This document shows, piece by piece, positions 33,334-39,980 of a stretch of 39,980 nucleotides of DNA (position 1 is its first letter; every line of letters begins with the position of its first letter). A program made the translations under genes and the position numbers. The DNA is from Sulfurimonadaceae bacterium (GTDB lineage: Bacteria; Campylobacterota; Campylobacteria; Campylobacterales; Sulfurimonadaceae), in assembly GCA_016744575.1 (NCBI GenBank), contig JADGEC010000018.1:1-39980 (forward strand), read 5' to 3'. The notes under the pieces are model-generated. The model did no database searches. It was not told the DNA's origin and saw only the letters and a program-made list of their open reading frames with translations.

Positions 33334-36300
33334 TCAAGACCTCTTCTCTAGGGCATTCTCCTTGATGAACTTCTCCATCGCCTCTGCATCCATCGGTCTG
33401 CCATAGAGGAAGCCCTGTATATATCTACAGCCATTGTTTATGAGGAAATCTCTTTGTGCCTCCGTCTCGACACCTTCAGCGATAAGACTTAGACCCAGGT
33501 TATCTGAGAGTGTGATGACTGTTTTGACAATAGCAGCATCATCCTTATCTTCTGGAAGGTCCCGGATAAAGGACTGATCGATCTTCAGTTTATCTATAGG
33601 TAAGCGTTTGAGATAAGCAAGGGATGAGTAACCCGTACCAAAATCATCAACAGCCAGACTCACACCAAGATCGCTGATCTTCTGTAAGATAGATACAGCC
33701 ATCTCGGGGTCTTTCATCACATGCCCTTCTGTGACTTCTATCTCTATAGAGTCTGGCCTGCAGCTGTTCTCATGGAACACCTTATGAAGTACCTCTAAAA
33801 GGTCCTCCTGCTGAAGCTGTTTGACCGAGAGGTTGATCGCTACTTTTTTCGGGTCAAGTCCCTGCTCCCACCATTCGGAGAACTGCTTGATAGCCCTTTG
33901 CATGACATACCTGTCGATCTCGACTATCAGTCCTGTCTCTTCCGCCAGAGGGATGAACTTCGCTGGTGACACCAGACCCATCATAGGATGCCTCCATCGT
34001 ACCAGAGCCTCCATCCCGATAAGCTCACCTGTCTCACCGTTCATCTGAGGCTGATAGTAGACGATGAACTCCTCTTTGTCCAGAGCCTGTCGAAGACTAC
34101 TTGCCATCACAATACGTTCAAAGGCCCGCTCTGTCATCTCCTCAGTATAGAAACGGTACGTGTTTCGGCCATCCTCTTTGGCCTTATACATCGCAGCATC
34201 AGCATTTTTTAGCAGGATATTTGACTTTAAACTGTCATCCGGATAGATCGTCGCACCAATACTCAAGGTAGCATAAAGCTGATGCTCCTCGATGACAATA
34301 GGCTCTGTCATGGCATCGAGAAGTTCTTTGATGATATCCACGATCGTATGCGTATCATGAAGAGCGTCCAAAATAATAGTGAACTCATCACCACCAAGAC
34401 GGGCGATGGTATCTGTCTCACGTACCTGTTGCTGCAGCCGGATACTGACTTGTCGCAACACCTCATCACCGACATGATGACCTAAAGAGTCGTTTATCTC
34501 TTTAAAGTGATCGAGATCGATGAACAGAAGTGCGACTTTCTTATGATTACGATGCCCCGATATGATCGCCTGAGAAAGTCTGTCCATGAAAAGTTCACGA
34601 TTTGGCAGTCCAGTAAGACCATCATAATGCGCCTGATGTCTTAATATCTCCGTCTGCTCTTTTATCTTCTCTTCTGCTTCGACACGTTCGGTGATATCTT
34701 GAGCATAACCTACCATGCCGATAGCTTTTCCCTTATCATCTTTCAGTAAAGAGAGCGAAAGGTCGGCAAACATGATGACTTGAGATCTTTTGAGCATACG
34801 AACGACATCGTGATGCTCTCCCTCTTCTTTTAAGCGTATGATGTTCTTTTCAAGGTTCTCGAAATCCTCTGGCAGATAGACAGACGTGATATGCTTACCG
34901 ATCATCTCCTTGGCTGTATACTCCAAAAGTGATTCTGATCCGGCATTCCAACTGGTGATGACACCCTCAAGGTCTGTAGAGATGATCGAGTCATGCGTCT
35001 GTTCAATGATCTGTGCCTGATGCGCATACTTAAGCTGCATCTCTTTCTCTTCGGTGATATCAGTATGTGTCCCGACCATACGGACGGCCTTACCATTCTC
35101 ATAGATTATCTGGGCTCTACCTAATATCCAGACCCAATGCCCATCTTTATGTCTCAGACGATGGTTGTTCTCAAAGTGCGTCATCTTGTCTGTCTTGATC
35201 TTATAAAATCCACTAAAGACGATCTTCTTATCATCTCGATGCACACGTTCCTTCCATGTCAAGGTCCTATTTGGAAGCTCTTCATCCGTAAACCCAAGCA
35301 TCATCTTCCAACCGGGAGAGATATAGAGACTATTATCCGTGAGATCCCAGTCCAACACAGATGTCTTGCTCCCTATGAGGGCCAGCTCCATCCGTTCTTT
35401 CAATCTCTCGTTCTTTTGGTTAAGCCGTTGTAAGACACGCTGCCGATAGACTAAGAAAAGAAAGAGTATGAACGTACCAAGGAGCAGCTTCCAGATCAAT
35501 TCATTATCGAATCTTGAGATAGTGTCTACATGCCGCCACTTTGCCATTATCTTTTGGCGTTCAGCTGCATCTATACTTTTCATAGCTTTATCTATGATAC
35601 TGTGCAGGATCGGTTCATCTTTACTCACGAAAAGTGTGACATCCATCATGATATCAGTCCGACCGACTATCATCAAATTATCTGATGCCATCTGTGTGAT
35701 GGTGTAGCTTGCAAGCGCAAGCGAAGCCAGCATCGCATCATATCGCCCGGTCTCGACACCCAGTAGACCCTCTTGAGCATTTTCGACTTCGATGAAGTCA
35801 ATATCCGGATATTTTTGATAGACATCTGCTGTGTAACCATAGTCCTTGATGATAGCTATCTTTTTCTCTGCGATCTCGCCTAGCTTATCTACGTACTTTG
35901 CATCATGATCCATCACGATGACAATAGGGTTGTTGATGTACGCCTCTATAGGAGTGAACTTTTGTTCTAGGATGGCATCGGATGCATCCCCTGAGATGAT
36001 ACTGGCTTTTCCCTCCATGGCGATATCAAGCGCATCCGTCCAAGTCGTCGGTACCACTTTCTCAAAACTGATCGGTAAAGTAGCTTCTATCAGTGCAAGA
36101 TGATCTGATACGATCCCGATGTAACCACCACTCTCATCAAACGCTTCAAATGGCAACCAGTTTGGATCACCCGTGAACGTGACACTCCGATGATCTGCCA
36201 GCCATTGACGCTCTTCTTCAGTAAGTGCTATTGTGTCTTGTTCACTTTTAACAGCCTCATAGATAAGTCTGTCGGTATCCTGAGCACTATCGATCTTACC

Positions 36301-37188
36301 GCTTCTGATCAGTTGTCCTAAAGTCTTTGTGACAAACTCTTTATTGATCTCGCCGACCTCATAGATATTTGTGAGCATGAGCTCTTTGGTCCTTGCACCT
36401 TCAGATTTTAGCAGTACAAGCGATTTGTTGGATTGATACTTCTTATGGATCAGCTCTGCGACTTCATCAATATGCTCCAGCGCATACTCCCAGCCTTTCT
36501 TGCTTGCTGACAAAAAGGCGTGGATCTGGCCAGGTTCTTCTTCGACCTTCTCATACGATACAAAAAGATTGATGGCATTTGTCGAAAAACCATGCTCTAC
36601 CGGGTCGATGATATTATAGGAGATGTTCCGTTCATTGAGTTCAAAGATCTCATTGGAACTAAATGCAGCTATCGCATCCACTTTTCTCTCTATAAACTCA
36701 TCGAGTCTGAAAGTCTGCTGGACAAAGGTCGTGTTCTCCGGATCGATATTGTAATACTCCAGCAGAATAGAGAGTGAACTGTTGTCACGATCGTTCTCAG
36801 TCATCATGATCTGCCTGCCTTCGAGATCGATCGGACTCTCTATCTCAGGCTGAGTGATCAGGACAAATGGGGAGCGTTGAAGATAGGTCGCAAGCAGCGT
36901 GACATCGTCTAGTTTTCTATCACTAAACGCGATGATGCTGTTGCTAAGGGCGAAGTCTGTCTTACCATCGACGAGTTCTTGCATCGAGTTGCCATTATCA
37001 TATTCCAGCAGCTCCACATCCAGACCTGCATCCCTATAATAGCCTCTCTCCTTGGCCGCAATAAAACCGGCAGACTGGAAATGGTATTTCCACTGCAGCT
37101 GTAAGGTCACTTTTTCCAGTGGTGACTCAACTGAAAGAAGCATGATCGGAGACAATAGAAGTATTAGTAGGGACCGTAATGTCATCAC
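33334..37188 (-). CDS. Dual periplasmic-binding-domain sensor with PAS-PAS-GGDEF-EAL
   Basis: The 1284-residue inner-membrane protein has a signal peptide, then an NMT1/THI5-like binding domain (VTLQLQWKYHFQSAGFIAAK; about 25-240). An SBP_bac_3-type domain follows (VTFTGDPNWLPFEAFDESGG; about 335-560). One transmembrane helix (about 561-583), two PAS domains (about 600-850), a GGDEF domain with intact RLGGDEF (near 930) and an EAL domain with GMEALVRW (near 1060) and DDFGTGYSSL complete it. Both cyclic-di-GMP synthesis and breakdown motifs are present. The first domain suggests thiamine-pyrimidine, nitrate/sulfonate-like or related ligands. Stand-alone gene. Confidence 0.9.
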   Translation of the reverse strand: MMTLRSLLILLLSPIMLLSVESPLEKVTLQLQWKYHFQSAGFIAAKERGYYRDAGLDVELLEYDNGNSMQELVDGKTDFALSNSIIAFSDRKLDDVTLLATYLQRSPFVLITQPEIESPIDLEGRQIMMTENDRDNSSLSILLEYYNIDPENTTFVQQTFRLDEFIERKVDAIAAFSSNEIFELNERNISYNIIDPVEHGFSTNAINLFVSYEKVEEEPGQIHAFLSASKKGWEYALEHIDEVAELIHKKYQSNKSLVLLKSEGARTKELMLTNIYEVGEINKEFVTKTLGQLIRSGKIDSAQDTDRLIYEAVKSEQDTIALTEEERQWLADHRSVTFTGDPNWLPFEAFDESGGYIGIVSDHLALIEATLPISFEKVVPTTWTDALDIAMEGKASIISGDASDAILEQKFTPIEAYINNPIVIVMDHDAKYVDKLGEIAEKKIAIIKDYGYTADVYQKYPDIDFIEVENAQEGLLGVETGRYDAMLASLALASYTITQMASDNLMIVGRTDIMMDVTLFVSKDEPILHSIIDKAMKSIDAAERQKIMAKWRHVDTISRFDNELIWKLLLGTFILFLFLVYRQRVLQRLNQKNERLKERMELALIGSKTSVLDWDLTDNSLYISPGWKMMLGFTDEELPNRTLTWKERVHRDDKKIVFSGFYKIKTDKMTHFENNHRLRHKDGHWVWILGRAQIIYENGKAVRMVGTHTDITEEKEMQLKYAHQAQIIEQTHDSIISTDLEGVITSWNAGSESLLEYTAKEMIGKHITSVYLPEDFENLEKNIIRLKEEGEHHDVVRMLKRSQVIMFADLSLSLLKDDKGKAIGMVGYAQDITERVEAEEKIKEQTEILRHQAHYDGLTGLPNRELFMDRLSQAIISGHRNHKKVALLFIDLDHFKEINDSLGHHVGDEVLRQVSIRLQQQVRETDTIARLGGDEFTIILDALHDTHTIVDIIKELLDAMTEPIVIEEHQLYATLSIGATIYPDDSLKSNILLKNADAAMYKAKEDGRNTYRFYTEEMTERAFERIVMASSLRQALDKEEFIVYYQPQMNGETGELIGMEALVRWRHPMMGLVSPAKFIPLAEETGLIVEIDRYVMQRAIKQFSEWWEQGLDPKKVAINLSVKQLQQEDLLEVLHKVFHENSCRPDSIEIEVTEGHVMKDPEMAVSILQKISDLGVSLAVDDFGTGYSSLAYLKRLPIDKLKIDQSFIRDLPEDKDDAAIVKTVITLSDNLGLSLIAEGVETEAQRDFLINNGCRYIQGFLYGRPMDAEAMEKFIKENALEKRS

Positions 37189-37528
37189 AGTTATCTTTTT
37201 ACCTGTCCCTCTCTACTCTACATCAGTAAGTGCAAGACAATGAATACACCCTCAGAGATATAGATCGATTTTACTATTACATCTTATGACACGACAGGTA
37301 TCTCCTTCCTTACTCAGCTAGCTATCAAGAACAGATAGGACATTTTGTGTATTATCGGGACTTATATGGTTTTATATTTTAGCTCAGACTTTAGGAGTTC
37401 ATCACCAATAGAAGGCGCTAAAGCCAATCGTAGCTATGAGGGCAGTTGATATATATCATTGCATATTATCTTATTTATAAGTACTATACTCTTTACTTAT
37501 CCTTTAACCAGATGATTTGGAGTAAAGC
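37189..37528. other. Divergent promoter region, no gene seen
   Basis: The 340 bp between the GGDEF/EAL gene and the siroheme reductase gene hold no credible frame. TATACT at 37484-37489 is a fair -10 box for the reductase, whose mRNA would start near 37496, followed by GGAG at 37519. The rest is AT-rich without a motif I can support. Confidence 0.45.
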
Positions 37529-39256
37529 ATGTCAGAACTTGAGAAGAAACTAAACAAACGCGAACGCTATAAAGCCCAGATGCGCCCTTTTGAGTACTAT
37601 CCTGAGCTTGAATCACTTGATTTTGAGAACTTGGCAGAAGGAGACCGCTTCTACCTTCAGGATTTTGGTATCTTCACCACTGACTTTCTCGAAGATGAGT
37701 TTACGATGCGGCTTCGTGTCCCTGCTGGTAGACTAAGTACTGAGCAGTTCCAGCACATCGCGGCTATTGTCACAGAACATGACCTGCATCTCATCCTTAC
37801 AGCAAGAGCGGGGATACAGCTCCATGGGCTGGAAACTGATAATGTCCTGGATATCTTCAAGCAGTTCAATGAGCTCGGCCTTACGACCTGGCAGAGCTTT
37901 GGCGACAACATCAGAAATATAGTCACTGATGTCTATGATGGACGAGGAGAGCATAGTGAGATAGAGGTCTACCCTCTCATCATGCAGATGCAGGAGCACA
38001 TCCTGAAAAACCCACGTTATGTCGGCATGCTACCACGACGGGTCTCTATCGGTATCTCAGGTAACCGGGCTAATGTCTCCTCTTTCTTCGCCAATGATGT
38101 CTATTTTGCCCTGGCCCAAAAAGAGGGTACTTTTGGTTTTAATGTCTATCTCGGTGGTAAGAACACCGAAGTCGCACAAGATGCAAATATCTTTTTAAAG
38201 CCTGATGAAGTAGTCGACTTTTTCAAAGCCTTTGTCGAGGCTTTTTATCTGCATGGTTCACGTTTCTCCCGGTCAAAGACCCGGCTCTTCTATCTACTCG
38301 AGGATATCGGGATGGAGGGCTTCAAGGCTTATGTTCAAAATGAGTTTGCAAAGCCGTTTGAGAGTGCAGGAGAGCGCCTGCTGGAAAAAGCGCTCTTCAC
38401 ACCACATGAGATACTTAGCGATGGGACACATGCCTTCTGCTACCAGACTGACTTCGCACGTCTGGATGCAGACGAGTTAAGAGAGATAGCTGCTCATGCC
38501 AAGAGCCATGATGCAGAGGTCAGGATAGGGATCGATCAAAACCTCTATATCCTTGGTCTGAAAGACAAAGAGACGCCTTTTAAGTCACCTAAAGAGAGCG
38601 CCACTGTCATCGCATGTGCGGGCAACCTCTGTCCCTACTCTTTCTGGAGTATCAAGAACGAGACCTCTTATCTGCCTTTGAAGAAGATCAATGAACATGG
38701 CCTCCAGGTAGGTTTCTCCGGTTGTGTCAAAGGGTGCGGAAGACACCGTCATACTGATATCGGGCTGATCGGACTTAAGACCAACAACTTTGGTGCTACT
38801 GATGGTGGTGCCAGAGTCTACATAGGGGCCGAGCACTCTGATGGGACATCAGTAGGACGACAGCTCTTCGCTATGGTCCCACTCCAACATCTAAACAAGA
38901 CCCTAAGCCTTATCATCTCCATCTATGAGCGCAGCGAACATGAGGATTTCGAGATGTTCTCCCGCAACATCCTCAACAAGTTCTCCGAAGAGTTCTTGTC
39001 CCTATGGTTTCTGGCAAGTCTTGAGACAGATCAGATACTAGAACTCCCGGAAAATAAAGATATAGCTCTGGGTTCAGACGAACGCTTTATCTATGAGAAA
39101 TCTCTACTTGAAAAGCAGTTTCCAAGTGCAGACGTCTTAGCCCTCATCGATGGGGACTTTCATGACGCGGTAAGTACACTCAGTAAGAAGTTATGGACTA
39201 TAGCGGGTAAAGACCCCCACTATAAACCTCCGATCAAACGACTTAACGTCAGGTGA
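37529..39256 (+). CDS. Siroheme nitrite/sulfite reductase (hemoprotein)
   Basis: The 575-residue cytoplasmic enzyme carries siroheme coupled to a 4Fe-4S cluster and reduces sulfite or nitrite by six electrons. The ferredoxin-like half-domains are visible (RLSTEQFQHIAAIV..., ARAGIQLHGL; MLPRRVSIGISG). Cluster cysteines lie in CAGNLCPYS (near residue 362) and SGCVKGCGRHRHTDIGLIGL (near 397). The first pair is C-x4-C where most relatives have C-x5-C. The ATG follows GGAG. Substrate choice (sulfite or nitrite) is not decided by sequence. Stand-alone gene, convergent with the partial SIR2 gene. Confidence 0.88.
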   Translation: MSELEKKLNKRERYKAQMRPFEYYPELESLDFENLAEGDRFYLQDFGIFTTDFLEDEFTMRLRVPAGRLSTEQFQHIAAIVTEHDLHLILTARAGIQLHGLETDNVLDIFKQFNELGLTTWQSFGDNIRNIVTDVYDGRGEHSEIEVYPLIMQMQEHILKNPRYVGMLPRRVSIGISGNRANVSSFFANDVYFALAQKEGTFGFNVYLGGKNTEVAQDANIFLKPDEVVDFFKAFVEAFYLHGSRFSRSKTRLFYLLEDIGMEGFKAYVQNEFAKPFESAGERLLEKALFTPHEILSDGTHAFCYQTDFARLDADELREIAAHAKSHDAEVRIGIDQNLYILGLKDKETPFKSPKESATVIACAGNLCPYSFWSIKNETSYLPLKKINEHGLQVGFSGCVKGCGRHRHTDIGLIGLKTNNFGATDGGARVYIGAEHSDGTSVGRQLFAMVPLQHLNKTLSLIISIYERSEHEDFEMFSRNILNKFSEEFLSLWFLASLETDQILELPENKDIALGSDERFIYEKSLLEKQFPSADVLALIDGDFHDAVSTLSKKLWTIAGKDPHYKPPIKRLNVR

Positions 39257-39279
39257 TCTTAAATAGTGTCGTGTATTTT

Positions 39280-39980
39280 TTAAGCTGAACCAAGTGAACG
39301 TATCTTATCTATAAGTGGTTGTCCGTGATCCTTATAGTGAATAGGGATGACCTTTTTTTCAAGTGCTTTAGGCAGTGCCGAACCTTCTTTTAAAAGGACA
39401 TAATGCTCACTGTTACTATCATCAAAAAGATCACATACCTTTTCAAGTTCATTGACAAAGTACTTATCCTCAAGACTATAACCAATAAACAAAAATGACT
39501 TTTGTACCAAGTAGCTTTTTAAAGTAGAAAGTGCCATTCTAAACTCTCCGTTATGTGCATCATCATAAAGTCTATTGTAACTCTCTGTTGTCAAGATAAT
39601 TTTTTTCTTATTATCGATATGACCATGAAGATGCCAGATAGTCTCTATAGTCGTACCGTCTCTTAATGATGAAGCTTGTTCATAGTCTGATTGGATATCC
39701 CAATATTTAGTATCATCAGGGCTGGTAGATGCCCAATGTAAGACTTTTTCATAATTTGTTGTCACGATCAGATTTTGTCTCAGAGCCCAGACAGCTCTGG
39801 CGAGCGCTAAAGAGCTCTCCTCAATATCCTCTCTTTTTATATCAAAGAACTTCTCAAGAGATCCGAAGTAAGAGCTATCATTAGAAAAGGACTCTTTGAT
39901 ATCGTCGGCTATAGAGAGACAATCGCTCTTCATCTTTAATGAAGTCCTGACATTGGCGGCCTCATCACCTTTGCCAAGAG
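39280..39980 (-). CDS. SIR2-like domain protein, 5' end cut by the window edge
   Basis: About 233 residues are visible and the frame is open to the last bases of the window, so the N-terminus with the GAG(A/V)S loop lies outside; the internal ATG at 39933 is probably not the start. Visible motifs of SIR2_2 are VTTNYEKVLHWA (Asn), IWHLHGHIDNKKKI (His) and FLFIGYSLEDKYF, then EHYVLLKEGSALPKALEKK. The C-terminus ends directly after the domain, with no TPRs. Many such proteins are NAD-cleaving defence effectors. The paralogue at 3645 has a different architecture. Confidence 0.8.
   Translation of the reverse strand, partial: LGKGDEAANVRTSLKMKSDCLSIADDIKESFSNDSSYFGSLEKFFDIKREDIEESSLALARAVWALRQNLIVTTNYEKVLHWASTSPDDTKYWDIQSDYEQASSLRDGTTIETIWHLHGHIDNKKKIILTTESYNRLYDDAHNGEFRMALSTLKSYLVQKSFLFIGYSLEDKYFVNELEKVCDLFDDSNSEHYVLLKEGSALPKALEKKVIPIHYKDHGQPLIDKIRSLGSA

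Noticed and set aside
33327-33346. GAAGAG/CTCTTC hairpin between selO and the GGDEF/EAL gene
   Set aside because: Only six pairs, no U-tract, and it overlaps the coding end of the second gene.
1-39980. CRISPR arrays, rRNA genes, intact IS or prophage genes
   Set aside because: No regularly spaced short repeats outside coding sequence, no rRNA signatures and no transposase, integrase or phage structural genes were seen.

Overview
The window comes from a chromosome of the Campylobacterota (class Campylobacteria), probably a free-living Sulfurimonas/Sulfurovum-type bacterium. The evidence is the gene order rpmJ-rpsM-rpsK-rpsD-rpoA-rplQ, the NIAHQWRQPL-type histidine kinase H box, the short MurE-TPR gene pair, the panD-YbaB pair, and base composition a little over 40% G+C by eye. 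Genus assignment is inference. No rRNA, CRISPR array, integrase or complete IS was found.

Layout. Positions 1-3120: a tRNA-Thr with a textbook sigma-70 promoter, a YaaA-family gene, an orphan 67-residue protein and two outer-membrane beta-barrel genes. Positions 3120-7800 are the accessory part: a decayed small SHOCT-type gene, then a two-gene unit (patatin-like phospholipase followed by a SIR2-like/TPR protein) that looks like a defence-type module, then a gene-poor AT-rich stretch. Positions 7800-12460: thioredoxin-like protein, RlmB/TrmH methyltransferase, NhaA, a 150-bp element bounded by perfect 19-bp inverted repeats, and an orphan 7TM sensor kinase. Positions 12680-20000 are largely housekeeping: ispA-tkt, a 2Fe-2S protein-panD-ybaB unit, an outer-membrane barrel, TPR-murE and an Nfu-type Fe-S protein. 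Positions 20080-26130: an aldo/keto reductase, the ribosomal protein/rpoA operon and an IscU-like/ferritin-like pair. Positions 26200-31860: an S1/CvfB-type protein with two small followers and a cytochrome c lipoprotein, then on the other strand a DUF389 membrane protein with an unusual N-terminal half, a substrate-binding lipoprotein and two small conserved-looking proteins. Positions 31860-39980: SelO, a very large periplasmic-sensing GGDEF/EAL protein, a siroheme nitrite/sulfite reductase, and the truncated 3' part of a second SIR2-like gene.

How genes work together. Four loci concern iron-sulfur or iron chemistry: the Nfu-like protein, the IscU-like/ferritin-like pair, the 2Fe-2S ferredoxin-like protein and the siroheme reductase. 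Two signalling proteins, the 7TM kinase and the dual-sensor GGDEF/EAL protein, have no obvious partner nearby. The patatin/SIR2-TPR pair and the second SIR2-like gene are the best candidates for an antiphage or abortive-infection function, though nothing here proves that.

The most interesting signals not explained by gene content are: three unrelated genes that each carry exactly TATAAT-N6-ATG and no Shine-Dalgarno (leaderless mRNAs); the 19-bp inverted-repeat element upstream of nhaA; the near-identical 105-bp TPR repeats in the SIR2 gene; the DAG-kinase-like/DUF389 fusion; and a 100-bp tandem repeat plus hairpins upstream of rpmJ.
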